Shown: positions 49,494-57,743 of the stretch, piece by piece | Layout: every line of letters begins with the position of its first letter | Numbering within the stretch: position 1 is the first letter of the stretch | Assembly (NCBI RefSeq): GCF_000716785.1 | Contig: NZ_JNYY01000009.1 | Location: 370,395-434,394 of the forward strand | Reading direction: 5' to 3' | Source: Amycolatopsis vancoresmycina | GTDB lineage: Bacteria > Actinomycetota > Actinomycetes > Mycobacteriales > Pseudonocardiaceae | DNA: 64,000 nucleotides | Notes under the pieces: model-generated | The model's database searches: none | Told to the model about the DNA's origin: nothing | Seen by the model: only the letters and a program-made list of their open reading frames with translations | Program-made: the position numbers and the translations under genes

Positions 49494-51758
49494 TCAGGAC
49501 GAATAGGCTTCGAGCTCGGACAGCTGCCCGGCGGGCCAGCCGGTGTTGCCGGTGAAGGTCAGGCGCAGGGTCCGCACCGAGGTCGCCGGGAACGTCACCG
49601 TCGCGGTGTTGCCGGAGGCCGGGTTGAACGTGTAGCCGGCCGCCGCCTTGACGCCGTCGACCGCGACCGTCTGCGTGCGGGTGCCCCACGCCGAGGACGG
49701 CGGCAGCTTCAGCACCAGCCGCGAGACGGTCACCGTGCTGCCGAAGTCCACCGTGAACGACTGCGGGAACGCGTTGTTCGTGCTCTCCCAGTAGGAGTTC
49801 GCGTCGCCGTCGACCGCGTTGCCCGGCGGGAAACCACCCTGCGACCCGGACGCGCTGACGCTCTTGTGCAGCGCCAGGTTCCCGCCCGGCTGGGTCGGCG
49901 TGGTGGTGGTCGTGGTCGGTGGCGGAGTCGTCGTGCCGCCGTTGTCCGAGCCGTACACCGGCGTCGGCCACGAGCCGCAGTACGTCGTCGTCCAGCCGGA
50001 GTTGCCGCCCTGGTCGGCGAGGCCGCTCAGCGCGTCCGGGCCGAGGCAGTTGTAGACGCCCGCGCGGCCGACCCCGGTCGCGACGACGTTCTTCACCGAG
50101 CCCGACGGCTTCGCCTGCAGCTGCCAGGCGAACGTGCCGGCCCCGGTGATCCGGACGCCGTCGAAGTGCACGTCCGTCGTGGCGCTGTCGATGAACTGGA
50201 TGGCCTCGTAGTTGTTGTCCACCAGGTCGTTGTCGGTGACGTCGACCCGGCCGGTGATGGCCGAGTCGCGGCCGTCGAACCACAGGGCGCCGACGCCGAA
50301 CTGCCAGTTCGAGTCGAGCACGCCGGTGCGGATCGCGGTGTTGCGCGCGACCGTCGTGGTGCCCGCCAGCGGCACCGCGCTGAACCGGTTCGCGATGTGC
50401 AGGCCGCCGCCCTGGTCCTGGTTGTCGGCCACGACGTTGTCGGACACGGTGTTGTCGTGGCCGCCGTAGACCGCGATGTTGTTGGCGAGGATCGGCAGCA
50501 GCACGGTGTTGAAGGAGAACGTGTTGTGGTGGTCGGCGTCGTGCTCGGACCACATGGCCAGGCCGTCGTCGCCGGTGTTGCGCAGGAAGTTGTTCGTCAC
50601 GGTCACGTTGCTGATGCCCTGGTGCAGGTTCAGCCCGTCGGCGGTCTGGTCGAGGATCCGGTTGCCGGACACGGTGAGCCCGTCGAACGGCCCGTCGAGC
50701 CACAGCCCGACCTTCGTGTGCTGCAGCCACAGGTTCTGCACGACCGAGCCGCCGCCCAGCGCGCCGCCGATGGCGTTCGACTGGTCGCAGTCGACGCGGG
50801 CGTCGACCTGGCCGATGATCGCGAAGTCGTAGAGCTTCACCGCGCTGCTCGTGCCGGGCACGGCCGGGTTGCCGGGGTACGTCGGCGTCCCGCAGCTCGC
50901 CGGTTCGCCCTTGCCGAAGATCCCGGCGCGCGGTCCGGTCAGCACCGAGTACCAGGGCCCGGCGCCGCGGATCGTCACCTGGTCGACGGTGACGTGGTGG
51001 CCGAGGGTGAAGGTGCCGGCCGGGATCCACACCTCCTTGCCCTGGCTGCGCGCGGCCGCGACGGCCGCGTCGAACGCGGAAGCGTCGTCGCTCGTGTCGC
51101 CCGCGGTGGCGCCGTAATCGGTGACGGACACGGAGTTCGCGGGCCGCGCGGCGGCCGCACCGACCTGCTCGAAGTCGGCGAGGTCGACGGTGACCGGGGT
51201 GACGTCGCCCGCGTCGGCCTGCAGCCGGATCTTCGTCCCGGCCGGGTAGGACGTGCCGAGCAGCGCGCGGGTCTCGTCGTAGAAGTGGTGCGCGTGCCCG
51301 TCGCCCGGGTCGTTGGTGAACGGGTACGAGCCGTAGTACCAGGCCCACTTCGACGTCAGCGGGATGTCCCGGTTGTGCGCGCCGCCGACGTACAGCGAGA
51401 TCGTCCCGGACACCGAATCCGGGACGCTGTACCGGAAGTCGATCGAGTTCGCCGGGGCGGTGAGCGTGAACTCGACGTACTGGCCCTGGCCGGACAGCGT
51501 CACCGCCTTCCGGCCGGAGGCCTCGCCGGCGAGGGTGCCCGCGGCCCGGTTCGGGCCGATGACCGAGCCGTTCGTCGCGGCGGTTTCGGCTTCCTGTTCG
51601 AGGAACGGGACGGACGCGCCGCGGGTCGCGGCGACCGCCGAACTCGCGGCCGGACCGGCGGCGATGGCCAGCCCGGCGGCGACGATCACGGCGAGGGCTG
51701 AAGCGCCGTAACGCATTTTGGGCGCACTGAACACAGAGCTGGGAGACATGGGCGGCAC
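49494..51758 (-). CDS. Secreted GH87-type alpha-glucanase (copy 1)
   Basis: A 754-residue paralogue of the following gene with the same order: signal peptide, carbohydrate-binding-like domain (~48-200), beta-helix (~210-600), Thr/Pro linker (~620-640) and discoidin-like domain (~645-754). The presumed catalytic trio is Asp374, Asp397 and Asp398 (TADGLN, TGDDG). The two discoidin domains are nearly identical in places (SVSASGSQGGFPP vs AISASGSQGGFPP; GDANSYWESTNNAFPQ in both), consistent with a tandem duplication. GTG 51758, ATG 51749 and ATG 51716 are possible starts; the signal peptide core begins at the last. Confidence 0.8.
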   Translation of the reverse strand: MPPMSPSSVFSAPKMRYGASALAVIVAAGLAIAAGPAASSAVAATRGASVPFLEQEAETAATNGSVIGPNRAAGTLAGEASGRKAVTLSGQGQYVEFTLTAPANSIDFRYSVPDSVSGTISLYVGGAHNRDIPLTSKWAWYYGSYPFTNDPGDGHAHHFYDETRALLGTSYPAGTKIRLQADAGDVTPVTVDLADFEQVGAAAARPANSVSVTDYGATAGDTSDDASAFDAAVAAARSQGKEVWIPAGTFTLGHHVTVDQVTIRGAGPWYSVLTGPRAGIFGKGEPASCGTPTYPGNPAVPGTSSAVKLYDFAIIGQVDARVDCDQSNAIGGALGGGSVVQNLWLQHTKVGLWLDGPFDGLTVSGNRILDQTADGLNLHQGISNVTVTNNFLRNTGDDGLAMWSEHDADHHNTFSFNTVLLPILANNIAVYGGHDNTVSDNVVADNQDQGGGLHIANRFSAVPLAGTTTVARNTAIRTGVLDSNWQFGVGALWFDGRDSAITGRVDVTDNDLVDNNYEAIQFIDSATTDVHFDGVRITGAGTFAWQLQAKPSGSVKNVVATGVGRAGVYNCLGPDALSGLADQGGNSGWTTTYCGSWPTPVYGSDNGGTTTPPPTTTTTTPTQPGGNLALHKSVSASGSQGGFPPGNAVDGDANSYWESTNNAFPQSFTVDFGSTVTVSRLVLKLPPSSAWGTRTQTVAVDGVKAAAGYTFNPASGNTATVTFPATSVRTLRLTFTGNTGWPAGQLSELEAYSS

Positions 51759-51796
51759 TGGCCTTTCCGCAGCAGGTGGGGACCTCTGTGATCCGG

Positions 51797-51826
51797 ATCA
51801 TACGAATCCTGGACAGGAAATCGCAA
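51797..51826 (-). promoter_or_regulatory. Promoter of the glucanase operon
   Basis: Minus-strand TTGCGA (51826-51821) and TATGAT (51802-51797) with an 18-base spacer, a near-consensus housekeeping promoter. Confidence 0.65.
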
Positions 51827-51842
51827 TACTTGGACTAACTTA

Positions 51843-51854
51843 CGCAAGTTTGCG
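51843..51854. promoter_or_regulatory. Palindromic operator upstream of the glucanase promoter
   Basis: CGCAAGTTTGCG, perfect 5-bp arms around GT, about 17 bases upstream of the -35. LacI/MalR-type regulators in actinomycetes often use CGCAA/TTGCG half-sites; a further ACTT-N4-AAGT dyad overlaps it. Confidence 0.55.
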
Positions 51855-51935
51855 ACAGAAATTGACGGCTGCGCCGGATGCCCGACGTTCGCTTACACCC
51901 CGCGGAGCAACGCCCGGGCACTCCCGTTCCGCTGC

Positions 51936-51941
51936 TAGTTT
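51936..51941 (+). promoter_or_regulatory. -10 element of leaderless methyltransferase gene
   Basis: TAGTTT six bases before the ATG, as at lpdA. Confidence 0.5.
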
Positions 51942-51947
51942 CTGGAC

Positions 51948-52730
51948 ATGAGCCAGCGACGTGCGGACGGGAGCGCCGGGGACGCCGACTACGGCGCCAT
52001 CGGCGGGGTCTACACCGACTACCGCAAGCCGGATCCCCGCATCGGCCGGTACGTCCTCGACGCACTGGGCGACGCGCGGACCGTCCTGAACGTCGGCGCG
52101 GGCGCCGGCGCGTACGAACCCGAAGACCGGGAAGTCACCGCGGTCGAGCCGTCGGCGTCGATGCGCGCGCAGCGGCCGGCGGGCCTGCCGCCGGCGGTCG
52201 ACGCTGTCGCGGAGAAGCTGCCGTTCGGCGACCGGGCGTTCGAGGGCGCGATGAGCACGTTCAGCGTCCACCAGTGGAACGACCTGTGGGCCGGGCTCAA
52301 GGAGATGCGCCGGGTCACCCGCGGCCCGATCGCCATCCTGACCTGCGACCCGCAGCTGCTGCGCCGGTTCTGGCTGCTCGACTACGCGCCCGAGGTGATC
52401 GAGACCGAGGCCCGGCGCTACCCGTCGGTCGACGACATCGCCGACGGGCTCGGCGGGCACACGTCGATCGTCCCCGTGCCCATCCCGGCCGACTGCACGG
52501 ACGGCTTCAACGAGGCGTACTACGCCCGTCCCGAACGCCTCCTGGACCCGGGCGCGCGGCTGTCGTGCTCGGCGTGGAGCTTCGTCGACGACCGCGTCCA
52601 CCACCGGTTCGCCGCGGAACTGCAGCACGACCTCGACGACGGCACGTGGGAACGCCGGTACGGCAAGTTGCGCGAGCAGCCGTCCTTCGAGGGGTCGCTG
52701 GTGCTCGTCGTCTCGGACCCCACGGCATGA
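51948..52730 (+). CDS. Class I SAM-dependent methyltransferase
   Basis: A 260-residue methyltransferase. Motif I is TVLNVGAGAGAYEP, the acidic strand end VTAVEPS, then AEKLPFGDRAFEGA as the post-II region. The core resembles the UbiE/Trm9 group acting on small molecules. No Shine-Dalgarno sequence. It overlaps the next gene as ATGA, so methylation and ester hydrolysis may act on the same compound. Confidence 0.8.
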   Translation: MSQRRADGSAGDADYGAIGGVYTDYRKPDPRIGRYVLDALGDARTVLNVGAGAGAYEPEDREVTAVEPSASMRAQRPAGLPPAVDAVAEKLPFGDRAFEGAMSTFSVHQWNDLWAGLKEMRRVTRGPIAILTCDPQLLRRFWLLDYAPEVIETEARRYPSVDDIADGLGGHTSIVPVPIPADCTDGFNEAYYARPERLLDPGARLSCSAWSFVDDRVHHRFAAELQHDLDDGTWERRYGKLREQPSFEGSLVLVVSDPTA

Positions 52731-53650
52731 CGCCGCCGCGGTTCGACCCCGAGCTGGCGCCGGTCATCGAGGCGTTGCGCGCGCTTCGCCCGTCGCTGTC
52801 GCGCCTGGACGAAATCCCGGGACGCCGGGAGCTCAACGCCGCGGACAACTGGACGCTCGACCGGCTGGCCGCCGCGTACCCGGCGTACCGGGTTTCCGAG
52901 GAGCGGGCGGGCGAGGTGCCGCTGCTCGTCCTGCGCCCGGCCGAGAGCGTGGGCGTCCTGTACTACGTGCACGGCGGCGGCCTGATCGCGAGCAGCCACC
53001 TCGGCCAGGACGCGCGGAACGCGCTGGCCTGGTCGGGCGAGCCCAACCTGACCGTCGTCTCGCCGGGCTACCGGCTCGCCCCCGAGCACCGGTACCCGGC
53101 GGCCCTCGAGGACTGCCACGCCGGTCTGGAGTGGACGGCCGAACACTGCCCCGGCCCGCTCGTGCTCGGCGGGGCCAGCGCGGGCGGCGGGCTGGCCGCG
53201 GCGCTGGCGCTGCTGGTCCGCGACCGCGGCGGCCCGGCACTGGCCGGCCAGCTGCTCGTCTGCCCGATGCTCGACGACCGCAGCGACACGCCGTCGGCGG
53301 TCGACTTCGACGGCCACGGCCTGTGGGACCGGACGGCGAACCTCATCGGCTGGACGGCCTACCTCGGCGACCGCCGCGGCACCGCCGACGTCCCGGCCTA
53401 CGCGGCCCCGGCCCGCGCCGAGGACCTTTCCGGCCTGCCACCGGCGTTCCTGGACGTCGGCGCGGTCGAGACGTTCCGCGACGAGGTCGTCACCTACGCG
53501 CGCCGGATCTGGGCGGCGGGCGGGGACGCCGAGCTGCACGTGTGGCCCGGCGGGTTCCACGGCTTCGATTCCCTCGCGCCGGAGGCGAAGATCAGCCGGG
53601 CGGCCCGGGCCGCCCGGCGGACCTGGTTGCGCCGGCTACTCGGCCAGTAG
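52727..53650 (+). CDS. HSL-family alpha/beta hydrolase (esterase)
   Basis: A 307-residue hormone-sensitive-lipase-like esterase. The oxyanion motif HGGG (82-85) and nucleophile GGASAGG (Ser151) are clear; the Asp follows in LDVGAVETFRDE and the His in WPGGFHGFD. Cytoplasmic; hydrolyses short or medium acyl esters. Convergent overlap of 15 bases with the acyltransferase gene. Confidence 0.85.
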   Translation: MTPPRFDPELAPVIEALRALRPSLSRLDEIPGRRELNAADNWTLDRLAAAYPAYRVSEERAGEVPLLVLRPAESVGVLYYVHGGGLIASSHLGQDARNALAWSGEPNLTVVSPGYRLAPEHRYPAALEDCHAGLEWTAEHCPGPLVLGGASAGGGLAAALALLVRDRGGPALAGQLLVCPMLDDRSDTPSAVDFDGHGLWDRTANLIGWTAYLGDRRGTADVPAYAAPARAEDLSGLPPAFLDVGAVETFRDEVVTYARRIWAAGGDAELHVWPGGFHGFDSLAPEAKISRAARAARRTWLRRLLGQ

Positions 53651-55372
53651 CTCCTGCAGCTCCCGCACCGCGACGGCGAGTTCGTCGGCGAAGCGGTACA
53701 TCTCGGCCGAGACGTGCTTCGGCGTGCTCAGGTAGATGTTCCAGCGGTCCGGCAGGAGCACGTACGCGACGCCGATGCACTGCGTGCTGGTCGAGCCGAA
53801 CCCGAAGAACTGGATGTTGACCGACGGCGCCGAGCTGGTGCTCAGGTAGTCGTCGCGCAGCTTCAGCCAGCCCGGCGAGGTGAAGAGGGCCGGCGTTTCG
53901 GTGTCGCCACGGCGTTTCCCGATCAGCTGCAGCTCCCACAGGTGCTGCTCCGGCGCGTCCCCGGCCTGGCACTCCTTCGCGCGGGCGACGTGCTTCGCCG
54001 CCGCCGCGCGGAAGGCTTCGCGCTTCTCGTCGAGCGAGGCGTCCGAGGTCATGACGTCGGCGAAGTGTACGACCTCCGGTGTCACCACCCGCATGGCTTC
54101 GGTGCGGCCGTTCTGGAACTGCCGGGTGGCGATCGACTCGTACGTCGCCCCCGTCAGGCCCTTCGCGCGGCGGTGGGCGAGCTGGTAGGCCATCTGCGCG
54201 AAGGCGTCCGGGGACATCCCGAGCTCCTTCGCCCGGTTGGCGCCGAAGTCGAACGACACCGTCTGCGTCGCCGTCGCGTCCGCGTACGCCCGGAAGGCCG
54301 CTCCGGCGGCGCGCGCGTCTTCGCGGAGGGCGTCGGTCAGCGTGAACTCGATGGCCTCGAAGCCCGGGACGCCGTCGGCTGTCTCGCGCGGCTCCCGCGA
54401 GCCGCTCAGCACGGCGTCGGTGAAGCCGAGGATCGTGGTGCCGTCGAGTTCGCAGTGCTCGACGTTGATGCCCGCGCTGCCGTCCTCGAAGACGACCAGC
54501 GACACGGCCTTGTCGTACCAGCGGTTGTCGCCGTACAGCAGCCGGTCGCTCGCCTCCAGCGTGCTCGACGGGCTGAAGTCGTCCAGGCACAGGCAGAACA
54601 GCGCCGTCTCGATGGTTTCGAGCGCCGCCGCGTTGCCCGCTTCGAGCAGCGCCGTCCGCGAAGCCGCCCATTCCGCGCGCGCCTTCGTCGTGAGGTGCCC
54701 GGGCAGGACGTCGGAACCGTGGTCGTCCTTGAGGATCGCGCGCAGGCCCTCCGCCAGCTGCGCCGGCGAATACGGGCGGCCGTCCGCCGCGATGACGTCC
54801 ATGCGGAACGGCGTGCCCTTCGAGAACACGACGATGTGCCGCTCGGGCGACGGGAACCGCGTGCGCGCGGTGTCGATCAGCTCGCCCGGGATGCGCGTGG
54901 CCGAGAACAGGAACTTGTGCTGCACCATCGACTGCGGCGTGCCGCGCAGCAGCACCGGCGGCACGAGCTCGTCGTCGAGCTTCAGCTTGTAGTCCACGGC
55001 GGACGCGGCCAGCTCGGCCGCGCGTTCCACCTGGCCCAGCGGCGAACCCTGGAACAGGAAGAAGAAGTTGGCGTTGAGCGCGATCCGGTCGCGGCGGCCG
55101 AGGTAGCGGTACGGCCAGAACGTGTCGAGCCAGCTGCGCACGCCGGGTGCGCGGTCGTACTCCTCGAGCCGCTCCTGCAGCTCCGGGCCCGGGCCCGCCA
55201 CGAACTCGGCCAGCGCCGCTTCGGTCTCCGCCAGCTCCGCCGGCGTCAGCAGCGGCGCGCACCATTCGAGGAAGCGGCGGCGGCTGTCCTCCAGGGTGGG
55301 GACGGGGACGCGGGGAAGCCGGTCCTCGTTGCCGAAGGTGCGGGTGGACCATTCCGGACTGCTCACGGTCAT
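53636..55372 (-). CDS. Choline/carnitine O-acyltransferase family protein
   Basis: A 578-residue protein of the carnitine acyltransferase fold. The catalytic His306 sits in NVEHCELDGT, and the N-terminus shows the PVPTLEDSRRRFLEWCAPLL pattern. Other family blocks: WYDKAVSL and FGFGSTSTQCIGVAYV near the C-terminus. It would move an acyl group between CoA and the hydroxyl of carnitine, choline or a related zwitterion. Such proteins are uncommon in bacteria. ATGA overlap with the upstream methyltransferase; last gene of a three-gene cassette. Confidence 0.82.
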   Translation of the reverse strand: MTVSSPEWSTRTFGNEDRLPRVPVPTLEDSRRRFLEWCAPLLTPAELAETEAALAEFVAGPGPELQERLEEYDRAPGVRSWLDTFWPYRYLGRRDRIALNANFFFLFQGSPLGQVERAAELAASAVDYKLKLDDELVPPVLLRGTPQSMVQHKFLFSATRIPGELIDTARTRFPSPERHIVVFSKGTPFRMDVIAADGRPYSPAQLAEGLRAILKDDHGSDVLPGHLTTKARAEWAASRTALLEAGNAAALETIETALFCLCLDDFSPSSTLEASDRLLYGDNRWYDKAVSLVVFEDGSAGINVEHCELDGTTILGFTDAVLSGSREPRETADGVPGFEAIEFTLTDALREDARAAGAAFRAYADATATQTVSFDFGANRAKELGMSPDAFAQMAYQLAHRRAKGLTGATYESIATRQFQNGRTEAMRVVTPEVVHFADVMTSDASLDEKREAFRAAAAKHVARAKECQAGDAPEQHLWELQLIGKRRGDTETPALFTSPGWLKLRDDYLSTSSAPSVNIQFFGFGSTSTQCIGVAYVLLPDRWNIYLSTPKHVSAEMYRFADELAVAVRELQELLAE

Positions 55373-56178
55373 CCTTCTTCGTCGGAGAATGCGAGGGGGG
55401 CCGAGCCTTCAGGACGGGAAACATACAGCTGCGCGTAGAGCCACCCGTCGGACTCCAGCCCGGTGGGGTCGACCCCGGCCGCGCTCAGCGTGTCCAGGAT
55501 CTGCGTCTGCTCCTCGGCGGAGGCGAACTGCCGCTGCCGGAAGACCCCGCCGACGCCCGTGGTCTCGTAGCCGAGCTCGGCCAGGCTCTCGGCGATCGGC
55601 TCGTAGGAGAACATCCGCAGCACGAAGTGCGCCATCCACGGCTGCGCGCCGCGCGCGACCCGGGTGAGCGTCTTCTCGGTGACGTACCCGACGCAGCCGG
55701 TCGAGACGACGAGGTCGACGTCGTCGAGGAGCTTCTGCTGGGTGCTGTCCGGGTCGTCGCGCTCGAGGTCGGCGTGGATCGCCTCGTCGAGGAATCCCGC
55801 GGAAAGGGCGTACTCCAGGGCCGGGTCCGAGCTGTCGAGGCCGTAGAACTTCGGGCCGCCGGGGCGGACGCGCTGCCGGTCGGCCGCGACCAGGGCCGCG
55901 TGGTCCAGCGCACGCACCGCGGGGTCGGTGTAGTGGGCGTAGAGGTCGTCCATCGTCGCGTCGCAGCGCTGCAGGGCCGCGTTGACGCCGTACGAACAGC
56001 CGACGTCGAGGACCGTCGGCCGCTCGGCGGGGTGCGCGTCGATCAGCCGCGCGAAGTACGGCTTCGCCAGCTGCGGGATGTGGTAGCCGACGCGCTTGAG
56101 CGTGCCGAAGAACGGCCGCGGATCGGGCGCGGTGTAGATGTGGTCGAACGAGATCTTGCCGGTCGAGTCGAAGGGCAC
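55369..56178 (-). CDS. Class I SAM-dependent methyltransferase of the cassette
   Basis: A 269-residue methyltransferase: motif I TVLDVGCSYGVNAAL, later VDLVVSTGCVGYVTEKTL. Preceding text FDHIYTAPDPRPFFGTLKR is a family signature I recognise as recurring but cannot name. GTG 56178 has AGGAG eight bases upstream. It lies 16 bases after the oxygenase gene and overlaps the acyltransferase start. N-methylation of an amino acid or amine is a natural guess given its neighbours. Confidence 0.75.
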   Translation of the reverse strand: MPFDSTGKISFDHIYTAPDPRPFFGTLKRVGYHIPQLAKPYFARLIDAHPAERPTVLDVGCSYGVNAALQRCDATMDDLYAHYTDPAVRALDHAALVAADRQRVRPGGPKFYGLDSSDPALEYALSAGFLDEAIHADLERDDPDSTQQKLLDDVDLVVSTGCVGYVTEKTLTRVARGAQPWMAHFVLRMFSYEPIAESLAELGYETTGVGGVFRQRQFASAEEQTQILDTLSAAGVDPTGLESDGWLYAQLYVSRPEGSAPLAFSDEEG

Positions 56179-56194
56179 GGGCCAGGCTCCTGAT

Positions 56195-57049
56195 CTAGTC
56201 GAGCAGTTCGTCGCCGCGGACGGTGCGTCCGGCGAGGTGGACGGGCAGGACGCGGCCGAACAGCTGCCTGGTCCGCTCCGCGCTGCCGACGACCCCCGGG
56301 CGCTCGCTGTAGGCGAAGATCGCGGAATGCCGCGCGATCGCGCCCGCCACGGTACTGACCCGGTGCAGCGCGAAGCGTCCTTTGAACAGCTGGAGATCAC
56401 CGGGCCGCAGGTCCAGCCGCCGCACCGGCCGGGTGTCGCCGGCCAGCACCGAGCGCACGGCGGCGAAGTTCTCGTCCGCGGCGGACCGGATGCCCGGGCA
56501 GAACTCGAAGGTCCCGCCGTCCTCTGCGGACTGCGTCAGCATGCTGACGGTGTGGGTGTTCGTGTCGAAGTGCCACGGGTGCGCACGGCCGGGCGCGATC
56601 ACGTTGAGCGTCAGCCCGGACAGGGGGTCGGCGAGCTCGTGCAGCTCCGGCAGCCCGAAGCAGTCGGCGACGAACCGCTGGAACAGCGGGCTCGTGTAGA
56701 GCCGGCTGATGATCGACGACACCGGGATGCGGTCGCGCGCGACGAAGGCGTTGCCGCGTTCCATGATCGTGCGCCCCGGGTGGTCTTCGGGCAGGAGCTC
56801 GCCGATCGCGGTGTTGTAGGCGTTGACCTGCTCGATCTTCGTGTAGGCGTGCGGTTCGAGCGCGGCGCACTCCTCGCGCAGCACGGCGTGCAACTCGGGA
56901 CGGATGAAGTCGGGGAGCACGCTGCAGCCGTCGGCGGCCAGTTCCGCGCGGGTGCGGTCGACGACCGCCCGCCTGGCCGGGCTGCCGGAGCCGGTGAGCG
57001 GGTAGCGGTCGGTGTCGACCATTTCCAGTGGCGCTACGGAGGTGCTCAT
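56195..57049 (-). CDS. Fe(II)/2-oxoglutarate oxygenase (phytanoyl-CoA dioxygenase-like fold)
   Basis: A 284-residue oxygenase. The facial triad is His160-x-Asp162 (PWHFDTN) and His229 (ALHRVS), with Arg240 positioned for 2-oxoglutarate. Sequence between these (GGTFEFCPGIR, LRPGDLQLFKGR) resembles, from memory, the free-amino-acid hydroxylase/halogenase branch; an intact Asp in the triad points to hydroxylation, not halogenation. First gene of the cassette; ATG 57049 follows an upstream candidate promoter. Confidence 0.75.
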   Translation of the reverse strand: MSTSVAPLEMVDTDRYPLTGSGSPARRAVVDRTRAELAADGCSVLPDFIRPELHAVLREECAALEPHAYTKIEQVNAYNTAIGELLPEDHPGRTIMERGNAFVARDRIPVSSIISRLYTSPLFQRFVADCFGLPELHELADPLSGLTLNVIAPGRAHPWHFDTNTHTVSMLTQSAEDGGTFEFCPGIRSAADENFAAVRSVLAGDTRPVRRLDLRPGDLQLFKGRFALHRVSTVAGAIARHSAIFAYSERPGVVGSAERTRQLFGRVLPVHLAGRTVRGDELLD

Positions 57050-57081
57050 CGTCGAGGTCCCTTCCGGCGGGTGAAGGAACA

Positions 57082-57108
57082 GAGTTAGCACAGATCCCCG
57101 CTGGTCAA
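57082..57108 (-). promoter_or_regulatory. Candidate promoter of the oxygenase-methyltransferase-acyltransferase cassette
   Basis: Minus-strand TTGACC (57108-57103) and TAACTC (57087-57082), 15-base spacer, 32 bases before the ATG. Confidence 0.4.
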
Positions 57109-57139
57109 CCGTCAGTTTGTGAGCGGTGACACACGGTCG

Positions 57140-57667
57140 TCAATTGCCGATTTTGCTGGCCCACGCGCTGAGCTTGACGCTGTCGGTGGTGCCGAGATCG
57201 GTCTCCAGCGGCTGCTTCTGCGCGGGTTCGCCAGGGATCGGGACCACCGAGATCGCCGCGCCGGTGTGCTTGTCGCCGCTGGTGACGGTCGCCGACCACG
57301 CGAGCACCGACAGCGCCTTCTCACCAGGCTGGAGCGTCAGGTCCTGCGGGCCCGGATTGGGCGCGAAGTAGGACGTCTCGTGCAACACCTTGACGTCGAG
57401 CGGTTCACCGTCGCCCGCGAGGATCTTCAGGTCCGGGTAGCCGGTGACCTTGCGCGGGACGGTGTCCAGGTTGGTCAGCGTCAGGACGCTGGCGCGGTGC
57501 CCGAGTCCGGCTTCGACCTGACCGACCGAAAGGGACAGCCCGCTCGGCGGCGGCGGCCCGTACGTCGGGCTCGGCGGCGGAGTGGGTGTCGGAGCCGGTG
57601 GCGGCGTAGTACCGCAACCCGCGAGAAGCGCTACGACGAGCAGCGGCGCGAAGCGCGAAACCCCCAT
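57140..57667 (-). CDS. DUF4232-like lipoprotein
   Basis: A 175-residue lipoprotein. Signal with lipobox LLAGC (Cys18), a Pro/Thr-rich linker, then a beta-sandwich domain whose GHRASVLTLTNLDTVPRKVTGYPD pattern is typical of DUF4232 (described here in parts: GHRAS, LTNL, TGYPD). Surface-anchored, function unknown. TACCCT lies eight bases before the ATG. Confidence 0.7.
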   Translation of the reverse strand: MGVSRFAPLLVVALLAGCGTTPPPAPTPTPPPSPTYGPPPPSGLSLSVGQVEAGLGHRASVLTLTNLDTVPRKVTGYPDLKILAGDGEPLDVKVLHETSYFAPNPGPQDLTLQPGEKALSVLAWSATVTSGDKHTGAAISVVPIPGEPAQKQPLETDLGTTDSVKLSAWASKIGN

Positions 57668-57687
57668 GCAGCGGAAGGGTAGCGGAG

Positions 57688-57740
57688 GTCGCGAATGACT
57701 CATTCGGGACGCCCGGCGTCCCGAATGAGTCATTCGCGAC
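57688..57740. terminator. 26-bp perfect hairpin after fbiC
   Basis: Perfect 26-base arms (57688-57713 and 57715-57740) around one base, each arm containing the smaller palindrome GAATGACTCATTC. It is 3 bases past the fbiC stop. Different in sequence from the GTTAGAAC hairpins but similar in size and location. Confidence 0.75.
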
Positions 57741-57743
57741 GTT

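Noticed and set aside
48708..51701. Very long open frame on the plus strand opposite the two glucanase genes
   Set aside because: Its translation is Arg/Val/Gly/Asp/His-rich low-complexity text as expected from the antisense frame of GC-rich genes. The minus strand encodes well-formed signal peptides and enzyme domains.
51948..57049. Polyketide or nonribosomal peptide cluster
   Set aside because: Methyltransferases, hydrolase and oxygenase are present, but no synthase, carrier protein or adenylation gene lies around them.
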